This document shows positions 1-6,285 of a stretch of 11,899 nucleotides of DNA, one piece after another. How positions within the stretch are numbered: the first letter of the stretch is position 1; every line of letters begins with the position of its first letter. Source of the stretch: CAZKTF01 sp964555565 (lineage in GTDB: Bacteria > Planctomycetota > JAJSAM01 > JAKLKS01); NCBI GenBank assembly GCA_964555565.1, contig CAZKTF010000105.1:1-11899 (forward strand), in the 5' to 3' direction. A program made the translations under genes and the position numbers. The notes beneath the pieces are model-generated. The model did no database searches, was not told the DNA's origin, and saw nothing but the letters and a program-made list of their open reading frames with translations.

Positions 1-26
1 CCGTGTCCGGCGCCTGACGCGGTCGG
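1..26. other. Left edge, no assignable feature
   Basis: These 26 bases lie downstream of the stop codon of the minus-strand FG-GAP gene (TAG read at 29-27). They are too few to show a neighbouring gene, and I see no terminator-like hairpin in them. Confidence 0.5.
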
Positions 27-1793
27 CTACTTCGGCAGCCTCTTCGCGTCCGCCTCCCCCTCCACGAGGAGCCAGGAGGTCCCGGCCGGGAGGTCGCGGA
101 ACTCCTGGGTCTTCCCCGAGGGCCATCGCACCGTCACGAGGTCGGCCCTCTTCGCGGCGGCGAGGCCGAACAGCAGCCTCGGGTCGGGGCTGGCCATGAA
201 GGAGTGGCCGCGCAGGACGATGCGCGTGCGGCTCGGCGCACCGGCGGCATCCACCCGGACCGTCGCGCCCGCGGGGTCGCGCGGGGCCTTCCCCCGCAGC
301 GCGAACCGGATCCAGGGGCGGGCGTTGCCGCCGTCGTTGCGGAGGATGTAGGCCTGGCCGTTGAGGGCCGAGACCACGAGGTCCTCGTCCCCGTCGTCGT
401 CGAGGTCCACCGCGGTGCCTCCCCGGTGCACTTCGGCCCGGTCGAGGCCCGCCGCGGCGGAGACGTCCTCGAACACGGGGGACGCCCCGCCGGAGTTCCG
501 GAGGAGCTGGCAGGTCTGCCGGTTCGTGGTGCCCGTCGCGGCGAAGTTGTCGATCTCCCCGTAGACGTGCCCGTTGGCGAAGAAGAGGTCGGCCCATCCG
601 TCGTTGTCGTAGTCCGTGAAGACCGCGGCCCACCCGAGGGGGTAGAAGGTGGCGGCCGAGATGCCGGTCTTCACGCTCACGTCGTCGAACCCGAGCGTCC
701 GCCTCCCGTCCTTGCGCGGCTTCGAGGTGCCGAGGGTGTTGCGGTAGAGCGTGTAGTGGTCGTGGGAGAAGTTGGTGACGATCATGTCCATCAGCCCGTC
801 GTTGTCGTAGTCCCCGACGTCGTTCCCCATGCTGGCCTGCTTCTGGACGCTCGCGTCGTAGGCGCACCCGGTCGTCTTGGCCTCCTCGGTGAACCACCCC
901 TTCCCGTCGTTGATCCAGAGGGTGTTGGGCTCGGTGTCGTTCACCACGTAGACGTCCAGGTCCCCGTCCCCGTCGAAGTCGGCCATGACGGGCTGGAAGG
1001 CGGGCAGCGCCTCCTGCTCCCGCAGGTGGTCCGTCGCGTCCACGAAGGTCCCGTCCCCGCGGCTGAGGAAGAGCCGGTCCTTCTGGAACGGGACGCCCTG
1101 CGGCCCGCAGTAGACCTTGAACTTCCTCCATTCGCAGGACCGCCCCGCGCGGCCCTGCTTCCGGAAGTCCTCCATGAGCCGGCGGCTATCGACGTAGTTC
1201 GCGACGTAGAGGTCGAGCCACCCGTCCCCGTTGAGGTCCCCGAAGGCCGCGCAGGTGCTGTGGTCGTCGTCCGCGCCCGCGGCCCCGGCCGCGTCGGGCA
1301 GGTCGGTGAACTTCCCGTTCCCCTCGTTCCGGAGGAGGTGGTTCTTCCCGAGGCAGCAGACGTAGATGTCGGTGTCGCCGTCGTTGTCGAAGTCCGCTGC
1401 GGCCCCCCCGTACCCCATGCCGTTGAGACGGATCCCGGACTCCTCCGTCACGTCGGTGAAGCGCATGCCCCCGTCGTTGCGGTACAGGCGCGAGCCGGCG
1501 TCGGGGTAGGGCTCCCCCTCGATGGAGTTCCCGTCCACGAAGAAGAGGTCCTCGTCCCCGTCCCCGTCGTAGTCGAGGACGAGGATCCCGCCCCCCTTGG
1601 CCTCGGCGATCCAGTCCTTCTGGGTCTTCCTCCCGGTGTGGTTGACGGGACCGAAGCCGCAGGAGTCCGGGAGCAGGACGTAGCGCACCGCCGGCCCCTT
1701 CGGGGCGGGAGGGGGGGCGGGGGCCGGGGAGGGCGGGGGGGAGACGTGCTCCCCGGTGCCGCAGCCCGGCGGCAGGAGGAGGACGGCGGCCAC
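27..1793 (-). CDS. Secreted FG-GAP/ASPIC-UnbV repeat protein, probable lipoprotein
   Basis: Predicted 588-residue extracytoplasmic beta-propeller protein of the bacterial CRTAC1-like type. Seven calcium-binding-like FG-GAP/VCBS cores of the form DxDxDGxxD lie near residues 74, 134, 186, 272, 328, 394 and 463. An ASPIC/UnbV domain follows at about 509-577, with SFMASPDPRLLFGL and VRWPSGK motifs. A Pro/Ala-rich linker (about 18-36) follows a short hydrophobic N-terminus ending PPGC, so lipid attachment at Cys11 is plausible though the lipobox is imperfect. The GTG at 1793 is the conservative start. A CTG at 1817 would give MSAARAALVAAVLLLPPGC, a better signal peptide, with GGGGAG upstream. It follows the small membrane-protein gene by a few to 28 bases, so the two probably share an operon. 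Residues C181, C220, C229 and C310 match four cysteines in the ectodomain encoded at 3449-5560. The ligand is unknown; repeat type and family are clear. Confidence 0.92.
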   Translation of the reverse strand: MAAVLLLPPGCGTGEHVSPPPSPAPAPPPAPKGPAVRYVLLPDSCGFGPVNHTGRKTQKDWIAEAKGGGILVLDYDGDGDEDLFFVDGNSIEGEPYPDAGSRLYRNDGGMRFTDVTEESGIRLNGMGYGGAAADFDNDGDTDIYVCCLGKNHLLRNEGNGKFTDLPDAAGAAGADDDHSTCAAFGDLNGDGWLDLYVANYVDSRRLMEDFRKQGRAGRSCEWRKFKVYCGPQGVPFQKDRLFLSRGDGTFVDATDHLREQEALPAFQPVMADFDGDGDLDVYVVNDTEPNTLWINDGKGWFTEEAKTTGCAYDASVQKQASMGNDVGDYDNDGLMDMIVTNFSHDHYTLYRNTLGTSKPRKDGRRTLGFDDVSVKTGISAATFYPLGWAAVFTDYDNDGWADLFFANGHVYGEIDNFAATGTTNRQTCQLLRNSGGASPVFEDVSAAAGLDRAEVHRGGTAVDLDDDGDEDLVVSALNGQAYILRNDGGNARPWIRFALRGKAPRDPAGATVRVDAAGAPSRTRIVLRGHSFMASPDPRLLFGLAAAKRADLVTVRWPSGKTQEFRDLPAGTSWLLVEGEADAKRLPK

Positions 1794-1821
1794 GAGGGCG
1801 GCCCGGGCGGCGCTCAGGGGG

Positions 1822-2169
1822 CTACTCCCCCCCGGGTCCCGGGAGCCACAGGTCCCGCGAGGCCCACAGGAGTCCTCCGAGCATCACCGCCGAGATCCCG
1901 TAGACGAGGACCCGGTAGATGCGGGACTCCGCCGGGATGGCGCTGCCATGGGGCCTCAGGAGATGGACGAGCCTCCCCGCGAAGTACAACGCGATGCCGA
2001 GGAGGAGGACGCCCCAGGCGACCCTCTGCAGGGGGGAGTCCTTCCCCAGCCCCGCCGCCAGCCCCACCCCGACGCTCCCGGCGCCGACCAGGAAGACCAC
2101 CCCGCCGGCGATCATCAGGCCGTTCAGTTCGAGGCGCAGGCGCACGGGCCCGCCGACGGCGAACTTCAT
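1822..2169 (-). CDS. Small three-helix membrane protein, unknown function
   Basis: Encodes 115 residues if it starts at the ATG at 2169, which has GGGGAG six bases upstream. An in-frame start at 2205 would add 12 residues but lacks comparable support. Three hydrophobic segments are visible at about residues 18-41, 50-68 and 87-103. A charged stretch with HLLRPHGSAIPAESR lies between the second and third, and the C-terminus is short and Pro/Gly-rich. I do not recognise the family. Its stop codon lies 28 bases before the GTG start of the FG-GAP lipoprotein, and only four bases before the alternative CTG start. The two are therefore probably co-transcribed, and this protein may help anchor or export its partner, but that is inference from position alone. 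Confidence 0.75.
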   Translation of the reverse strand: MKFAVGGPVRLRLELNGLMIAGGVVFLVGAGSVGVGLAAGLGKDSPLQRVAWGVLLLGIALYFAGRLVHLLRPHGSAIPAESRIYRVLVYGISAVMLGGLLWASRDLWLPGPGGE

Positions 2170-2231
2170 CCAGGGCTCCCCGGGGTGGACCCCCGACCAT
2201 ACCACGGAGCCCGGGGAGGGCGAACTGGGCG

Positions 2232-2260
2232 TTGAACCGGCCCCCAGGGGCGGCTACGAT
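2232..2260 (+). promoter_or_regulatory. Candidate sigma70-type promoter for the zinc-ribbon gene
   Basis: TTGAAC at 2232-2237 and TACGAT at 2255-2260 are separated by exactly 17 bases. Each hexamer matches the classical consensus at four of six positions. Transcription would start near 2267, leaving a leader of about 80 bases before the GTG at 2349. The spacing is the main support; promoter rules in this lineage are unknown. Confidence 0.4.
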
Positions 2261-2336
2261 CCGTCCGACCGGGGGACGGGACGGGTCCGGCTGGAGCCGG
2301 GCCCGCCTTCGACCCGGCCGCCAGCGTCGTGCGGCC

Positions 2337-2343
2337 AGGAGGG
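2337..2343 (+). promoter_or_regulatory. Strong ribosome binding site fixing the GTG start
   Basis: AGGAGGG lies five bases upstream of the GTG at 2349. This fixes the start of a gene whose reading frame stays open for more than 2 kb upstream and would otherwise be over-called as an 852-residue protein. Confidence 0.8.
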
Positions 2344-2348
2344 AGACC

Positions 2349-2762
2349 GTGCCGGACCGCGAGATCATGTGCGTGGACTGCGGGGCCCCGTTCGCCTTCA
2401 CGGAGCGGGAGCAGCAGTGGTACCGGGAGAAGGGCCTCACCAACGACCCCAAGCGGTGCCGGGACTGCCGGGCCGCGAAGAAGGGCGGCGGAGGCGGGGG
2501 CGGGGGAGGAGGCGGCGGCTCCCACGGCCCGTCCGATGCCGGCGGAGGGGGCGAGGGCCAGCACCACGGCGGGGGCGGCGGAGGAGGCGGCGGGGGTGGA
2601 GGCGGGGGGAGGGGCGGCGGCCGGTCCCACTCCCGGAACCGCGAGATGTTCGAGACCACCTGCGCCACCTGCGGGAAGCCCTGCCAGGTGCCCTTCAAGC
2701 CGGACGCCTCGCGGCCGGTCTACTGCCTCGACTGCTACAACACCCGCGGCAAGAAGCGCTGA
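2349..2762 (+). CDS. Double zinc-ribbon (CxxC-x17-CxxC) protein with polyglycine linker
   Basis: A 137-residue cytosolic protein. The N-terminal half has C8-x2-C11 and C37-x2-C40 around FAFTEREQQWYREKG and NDPKRC, matching the probable zinc-ribbon family often listed as zf-trcl. The C-terminal half has C105-x2-C108 and C126-x2-C129 with exactly 17 residues between the pairs and a PVYCLDCY ending. This is the CxxC-x17-CxxC domain seen in small proteins of several environmental phyla; an extra cysteine sits at 112. Residues 46-91 are almost entirely glycine with a few Ser, His and Arg. The function of both domains is unknown; metal-dependent nucleic-acid or protein binding is a reasonable guess. 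It is monocistronic and convergent with the YkgJ-type gene. The polyglycine length may vary by replication slippage. Confidence 0.9.
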   Translation: MPDREIMCVDCGAPFAFTEREQQWYREKGLTNDPKRCRDCRAAKKGGGGGGGGGGGGSHGPSDAGGGGEGQHHGGGGGGGGGGGGGGRGGGRSHSRNREMFETTCATCGKPCQVPFKPDASRPVYCLDCYNTRGKKR

Positions 2763-2768
2763 CGGGAG

Positions 2769-2784
2769 GGGCGGGCCACCGCCC
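2769..2784. terminator. Small hairpin in convergent gap
   Basis: GGGCGG (2769-2774) and CCGCCC (2779-2784) form a six-base stem with loop GCCA, seven bases after the zinc-ribbon stop codon. There is no T-tract, so it is at best a weak terminator. Confidence 0.3.
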
Positions 2785-2800
2785 GGGCGTAGGAGTCGAG

Positions 2801-2820
2801 GCGCACCCCCTCCGGTGCGC
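2801..2820. terminator. Hairpin between convergent genes, possible bidirectional terminator
   Basis: GCGCACC (2801-2807) pairs perfectly with GGTGCGC (2814-2820) across the six-base loop CCCTCC. It sits between the convergent zinc-ribbon and YkgJ-type stop codons (2762 and 2841). No T-run follows on either strand, which is common in very GC-rich genomes. Confidence 0.4.
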
Positions 2821-2840
2821 AGGAACTTCGTCGAGGCTGC

Positions 2841-3356
2841 CTACCCGCCCAGGGCCCTGAGCACCGCCACCGGGATCGGCAGGTCCTCCCATCGCCCCCG
2901 GCCGAAGACCCGGTCGTTGAGGGGACCCGCCACCCGGAACGCCCGCGCGAGCCGCCCCTCGTCCTGGTCGCACCCCCCGTCGCGCACCGGGTTGAAGGTG
3001 CAGCAGCCGAGCGGCTTGACCGGGTGGACCCCGCAGGAGTTCTCCGCCGTGAGGAACGGGCAGGTGTAGGTGCGGGGCCGCTCCCGGTCGTCGGCCGCCA
3101 GGCGGAAGCGCTCGACGGCCTCCCGGAGCCGCGCGCGCGCCCCGGCGGCTTCCCCCGAGGTCTCCAGGTGCCGCGCCACGGCCAGTGCCTCGAGCGGCGT
3201 CGCCCGCATCGAGTTGGAGCCCTCCCGGCAGCACCAGGCCACGCAGCCCCTGCAGGAGAACAGCCCCGCCCGCTCCGCGCGGCCGGGCCCCCGGAGCCCC
3301 TCGCGCACCTGCGCGAGCTCCCCGAGCGCCCGGTGGACGGCCTCGGCCGATGGCAT
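2841..3356 (-). CDS. YkgJ-family cysteine-cluster protein
   Basis: A 171-residue protein with the CxxCxxxCC signature of the YkgJ (CxxCxxCC) family: C35-x2-C38-x3-C42-C43. A second cluster follows at C99, C108 and C118-C119 within CPFLTAENSCGVHPVKPLGCC, and another cysteine at C129. The family is thought to bind zinc or an iron-sulfur cluster, with no firmly known function; some members sit in flagellar or modification loci. The start is the ATG at 3356. The same frame continues upstream without a stop, but only through REP repeats and the antisense of the FG-GAP gene. No ribosome binding site is visible. A TACGAT box seven bases upstream of the ATG suggests leaderless translation. It lies 92 bases after the anti-sigma/FG-GAP stop on the same strand and could receive read-through transcription. 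Confidence 0.88.
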   Translation of the reverse strand: MPSAEAVHRALGELAQVREGLRGPGRAERAGLFSCRGCVAWCCREGSNSMRATPLEALAVARHLETSGEAAGARARLREAVERFRLAADDRERPRTYTCPFLTAENSCGVHPVKPLGCCTFNPVRDGGCDQDEGRLARAFRVAGPLNDRVFGRGRWEDLPIPVAVLRALGG

Positions 3357-3363
3357 GGGCGCG

Positions 3364-3369
3364 ATCGTA
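3364..3369 (-). promoter_or_regulatory. Candidate -10 box for a leaderless YkgJ-type transcript
   Basis: Read on the minus strand, TACGAT (3369-3364) is followed by seven bases and then the ATG at 3356. Transcription would therefore begin at or next to the start codon. The same TACGAT hexamer is the -10 candidate at 2255-2260. No -35 is found at normal spacing; a TTGTCC from the adjacent repeat lies only 14 bases upstream. Confidence 0.35.
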
Positions 3370-3381
3370 GCGGCGCCCGCG

Positions 3382-3417
3382 GGGGACAATCCCCGACTAG
3401 GGGACAGTCCCCGACTG
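3382..3417. repeat. Tandem pair of 18-bp REP-like units
   Basis: Two adjacent 18-base units (3382-3399 and 3400-3417) differ only at positions 8 and 18. Each begins with a GGGGACARTCCCC core; the second, GGGGACAGTCCCC, is an interrupted palindrome that can form a stem of G4A with TC4. They lie in the 92-base gap between the anti-sigma/FG-GAP stop and the YkgJ-type start. Such short palindromes resemble REP sequences mobilised by TnpA-REP (RAYT) proteins, but no transposase is present in the window. Confidence 0.65.
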
Positions 3418-3425
3418 TCAACGGC

Positions 3426-3445
3426 GGGCGGGGCAAGCCCCGCCC
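3426..3445. repeat. Perfect GC hairpin after the anti-sigma operon (REP-like or terminator)
   Basis: GGGCGGGGC (3426-3434) and GCCCCGCCC (3437-3445) form a perfect inverted repeat around AA. Read on the minus strand it begins within a few bases of the TAG stop (3451-3449) of the anti-sigma gene and is preceded by GTAG, the foot tetranucleotide typical of REP hairpins. It may also stop transcription of the sigma operon, though no U-tract follows. Confidence 0.6.
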
Positions 3446-3448
3446 CTA

Positions 3449-5560
3449 CTAGGGCTCGACGAGCTCGTGCAGGCGATTGACCGGGAGGGGGCCCGTCTCC
3501 GTCACCTTGCCCGAGGGCCAGCGGACGAGGACCCGGTCCACCTTCTCCGCAGGGCCGAGGCCGAAGTGCAGGACGGGGTCGGAGGTGGAGGCGAAGGAGT
3601 CGCCGAGGTGCACCTCGCGGGTCCGGCTCCGGCCGCCCGCCGTGACGGAGACCCTCGCGCCCCCGGCGTCCCGGAGGCCGCGGCCCCCGGCGAGACGGAA
3701 GGCGACCCAGGCGTTCCCCGTGCGGGGGGTCGCGTTGCGGAGGAGGGCCGGCGGGCCGCCCACCGTCGTGACGACGAAGTCGATCCGCCCGTCGCCGTCG
3801 AAGTCCGCGGCCGCGAGGCCGCGGTGCACCCGGGTGCGCGCGAGGCCGGGGCCGCCCCCGTCGGTGCGGTCGGAGAAGGTCCCGTCGGGCCTCCCCGCGA
3901 ACAGCCGCATCCTCTGCGCGTGGGTCACCCCGAGTCCCGGGGCATCGGTCACGTTCGGGTAGATGTGGCCGTTCGCCACGAGGAGGTCCTCGTGGCCGTC
4001 GAGGTCCACGTCGGCCGCGACCACGCCCCAGCCGAGGTCGTGGTAGGTGAGGGGGCCCACGCCCGTCGCCGTGGAGCGGTCGTCGAAGGCGGGACGGCCC
4101 GGGCGGCCGGCCCCCCGGTAGAGGGTCAGGTGGTCGTTGCTGAAGTTCGTGACCACGAGGTCCGGGATCCCGTCCCCGTCGTGGTCCGCCGCGGCGACCC
4201 CCATCCCGGCCTGCGCCTTCCCCTCGGCGTCGAAGGCGCACCCCGCCTCGAGCGCCGCGTCCTCGAACCGCATCCCGCCGAGGTTCCGCCAGAGGGAGTT
4301 GGCCTGGGTGTCGTTGGCGACGTAGACGTCGAGGCGGCCGTCGCCGTCGGCGTCCGTGGCGACGCACTGGAACCCGTAGCGGGGCTGCTGGCCGGCGAGC
4401 CCGGCGGAGGCGTCCTCGAACCGGAGGCCCCCGAGGCCCCGGTAGAGGCGGTCGGTCTCCGGCTCGAGGGGCTCCGGCCCGCAGAACACCAGCAGCCCGC
4501 GCCACGAGCACTCCTTCCCGTCCTCCGGGAGACCGGCGCGCCGGCGGAGGTCGCGGTAGGCCTCCTGGTCCGCGTAGCGCGTGACGAAGAGATCGAGGAC
4601 CCCGTCCCCGTCGAAGTCGGCCGCGGCGGCGCAGGTGAACCAGGACTGCGGTTCGGGGCCGAAGCCCGCCGCGTCGGAGACGTCCTCGAACGCCATCCCG
4701 CCCCGGTTGGCCAGGAGGCGGAGCCTCCCGTAGCCGCAGAGGAGGAGGTCGCGCCTCCCGTCGCCGTCGAGGTCCGCGGCGAGGACGCCGCACACCGGCT
4801 CGGGCACGTCCACCCCGGCCCGCGCGGTCACGTCCTCGAAGGTCCCGTCCCCGCGGTTGCGGTAGAGGCGGTTCCCGGCCCCCGCGGGCCGCGGATCCCC
4901 GAGGGACCACGCGTCGGCGAAGAACAGGTCGGGCCGACCGTCCCCGTCGAAGTCCGCCGCCGCGACGCCGCTCCCCACCGCGTCGGCCATCCAGCGCACA
5001 CCGGAGAGGGGGCCGTGGTGGACGAACCGGATCCCCGCGGACTCCGTCGCGTCCACGAGCCGCGCGAACTGGGCCCCCGGGACGGGCCCGTCCCCGCCGG
5101 GGGGCTTCGCCCCGCCCGTCCACCACCAGCGGCCCGAGAGGACGGGACCTGCCGTGACGACGACGAGGAGGATCGCCGCGGCCGCCGCCAGCAGCGGGAT
5201 GCGGGAGAGGGCCCCGCGACGGAGCGGGAAGACCCGGGCGGCGGAGGCCGCGGCCGTGGTCCGGGGGGCGGACGCGGCCGCGCGGCGGATCCCCTCCAGG
5301 ACGGCGGGCGCGAGGTCGCGGGGCACGGAGCGCGCGGCCTCCCGGAGCGCCGCCGCGATCCGCTCCCCGTCGGCCCGCAGCGCCTCCACCCCGGCCGCGC
5401 AGGAGGGGCAGGAGCCGAGGTGCGCGCCGAGCCGCGCCTGGTCCCCCGGGTCCACGTCCCCCTCCGCGGCCAGCAGCGAGAGCGCCAGCGCCTCCTCGCA
5501 GGGATCGACGGGGCGCGGGTCGAAGGGCTCCTCCGGGAGGTCCTCGGGGCGGGGGGTCAC
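3449..5560 (-). CDS. Anti-sigma factor fused to an FG-GAP/ASPIC-UnbV ectodomain
   Basis: A 703-residue protein in three parts. Residues 15-60 carry a zinc-binding anti-sigma (ZAS) motif, C21-x25-H47-x3-C51-x2-C54, expected to hold the sigma factor in the cytoplasm. Residues about 121-142 form one membrane helix (IPLLAAAAAILLVVVTAGPV). The rest lies outside: seven FG-GAP/VCBS cores near 203, 263, 315, 403, 459, 517 and 587, then an ASPIC/UnbV domain at about 634-700 with DSFASTSDPVLHFGLG and VRWPSGK. The ectodomain is collinear with the free lipoprotein encoded at 27-1793, sharing the CxW...CGP block and four cysteines (C310, C351, C360, C441). The GTG start at 5560 overlaps the sigma stop as GTGA, with GGGAGAGG upstream. 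Typical ZAS anti-sigmas are far shorter, so the large propeller is the odd part. Inferred role: ligand-sensing anti-sigma. Domain calls are firm; the signal is unknown. Confidence 0.92.
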   Translation of the reverse strand: MTPRPEDLPEEPFDPRPVDPCEEALALSLLAAEGDVDPGDQARLGAHLGSCPSCAAGVEALRADGERIAAALREAARSVPRDLAPAVLEGIRRAAASAPRTTAAASAARVFPLRRGALSRIPLLAAAAAILLVVVTAGPVLSGRWWWTGGAKPPGGDGPVPGAQFARLVDATESAGIRFVHHGPLSGVRWMADAVGSGVAAADFDGDGRPDLFFADAWSLGDPRPAGAGNRLYRNRGDGTFEDVTARAGVDVPEPVCGVLAADLDGDGRRDLLLCGYGRLRLLANRGGMAFEDVSDAAGFGPEPQSWFTCAAAADFDGDGVLDLFVTRYADQEAYRDLRRRAGLPEDGKECSWRGLLVFCGPEPLEPETDRLYRGLGGLRFEDASAGLAGQQPRYGFQCVATDADGDGRLDVYVANDTQANSLWRNLGGMRFEDAALEAGCAFDAEGKAQAGMGVAAADHDGDGIPDLVVTNFSNDHLTLYRGAGRPGRPAFDDRSTATGVGPLTYHDLGWGVVAADVDLDGHEDLLVANGHIYPNVTDAPGLGVTHAQRMRLFAGRPDGTFSDRTDGGGPGLARTRVHRGLAAADFDGDGRIDFVVTTVGGPPALLRNATPRTGNAWVAFRLAGGRGLRDAGGARVSVTAGGRSRTREVHLGDSFASTSDPVLHFGLGPAEKVDRVLVRWPSGKVTETGPLPVNRLHELVEP

Positions 5561-6102
5561 GAGAGCCTCTCCCGCAGGCGCCGGAGCGCCCGCGTGAGCC
5601 GCATCCCCACGGCCGCGGGGGAGTCGCCCAGGCGGCGCGCGACCTCCCTCACGGACAGTCCCTCCAGGTAGCGCAGCGCGACGGCCGCCTGGCTCCGCGG
5701 GTCGAGGGTGCCCAGGGCCTCGAGGAGGCGGGCGCGGTCCTCGCCGGCCACGACCGGGTCCGGGGCCGGGGGGCGCGGGTCGGCGGGCTCGTCCTCGGAG
5801 TCCCCCAGGGGCTGGAGGCGCGGGCGCACCATGGCGCGCCTGTGGTGGTCGTGCGCGGCGTTGACGGCGATGCGGGCGAGCCAGGCCGCGAATCTCTCGG
5901 GCTCCCGGAGATCCGGGAGCCGGCGGAAGGCCCGGATGAAGACTTCCTGCGCCAGGTCCTCGACATCGGCCCGTCCTCGCACGCGGGCCGCCACGAGGGC
6001 GACGACGAAGCCCTGGCGCCGGCGGACGAGGGCGGCGAACGCCACTGCGTCTCCGCCCTGCGCCGCCAGGACCTCCTCGCGCTCCCCGCTGTCGCCGGAC
6101 AT
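5557..6102 (-). CDS. ECF sigma factor, partner of the FG-GAP anti-sigma
   Basis: A 181-residue sigma70-family protein of the extracytoplasmic-function class. Region 2 spans about residues 23-90 with DVEDLAQEVFIRAFRRL and FAAWLARIAVNAAHDHHRR. A Pro/Asp-rich linker (about 98-120) leads to region 4 at about 123-180, with LDPRSQAAVALRYLEGLSVREVARRLG and the helix-turn-helix VGMRLTRALRRLR. I chose the ATG at 6102 because it gives the usual ECF length. Upstream starts at 6189 (ATG) and 6231 (GTG) would only add a Pro/Arg-rich extension. No good ribosome binding site marks any of them. The stop overlaps the anti-sigma GTG by four bases, so translation is coupled and the pair made in step. The gene diverges from the Tat-lipoprotein hydrolase. 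The ECF subgroup cannot be assigned by eye. Confidence 0.92.
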   Translation of the reverse strand: MSGDSGEREEVLAAQGGDAVAFAALVRRRQGFVVALVAARVRGRADVEDLAQEVFIRAFRRLPDLREPERFAAWLARIAVNAAHDHHRRAMVRPRLQPLGDSEDEPADPRPPAPDPVVAGEDRARLLEALGTLDPRSQAAVALRYLEGLSVREVARRLGDSPAAVGMRLTRALRRLRERLS

Positions 6103-6285
6103 GGGTGCCCGCACCGGGCTAGACGCAGGGGGAGGGGGGTCCACAACGCGGCGACCGCCGGGGGGGGGATCCTGGGACAAGGGGTCCATCCTACGGGGAG
6201 GGGGGCGGAGGGCGGCGGGACGCTCCCGCACGCGTTAGACTCCCGCCCCGTTCCCGTCGAGTCCCTGTCGGGGGAGGAGGGTCCC
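6103..6285. other. Divergent promoter region between sigma operon and hydrolase
   Basis: This 183-base gap must contain promoters for both directions. Toward the hydrolase there is a -10-like TAGACT at 6236-6241. Toward the sigma gene there is TAGGAT read at 6193-6188, and a GCGTCT read about 20-25 bases upstream of the ATG. No classic GGAAC -35 of autoregulated ECF promoters is present. A run of nine G (6160-6168) is a likely sequencing or slippage hotspot. Confidence 0.4.
6275..6280 (+). promoter_or_regulatory. Ribosome binding site selecting the GTG start of the hydrolase
   Basis: AGGAGG within GGGGAGGAGGG lies five bases before the GTG at 6286 but fourteen before the ATG at 6295. This favours the GTG, giving MRPMSRREVLG at the N-terminus. 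Confidence 0.7.

Larger units (their letters stand above)
2170..2348. other. Divergent intergenic region with candidate promoters
   Basis: This gap separates the minus-strand membrane-protein/FG-GAP operon from the plus-strand zinc-ribbon gene. It holds one good plus-strand promoter candidate (2232-2260). A weaker minus-strand -10-like TATGGT, read at 2201-2196, has no convincing -35. No small gene or long repeat is visible. Confidence 0.5.

Noticed and set aside
204..2348. Long plus-strand open frame upstream of the zinc-ribbon gene, giving an 852-residue protein
   Set aside because: It is the antisense of the FG-GAP and membrane-protein genes. It has Val/Arg/Glu-rich low-complexity composition, no family features, and a strong ribosome binding site marks the true start at 2349.
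1814..2698. Proline-rich minus-strand protein with poly-Pro tracts
   Set aside because: The poly-Pro is the complement of the polyglycine linker. The frame crosses several real genes and lacks any conserved motif.
3467..5671. 734-residue plus-strand open frame
   Set aside because: It lies opposite the anti-sigma/FG-GAP gene, with the EVRGRD/PVAVEV pattern expected from reading DxDGDG repeats backwards. High GC suppresses stop codons.
6160..6168. Run of nine G as a phase-variation tract
   Set aside because: It lies upstream of the chosen sigma start and in no reading frame. It is noted only as a possible sequencing-error or spacing hotspot.
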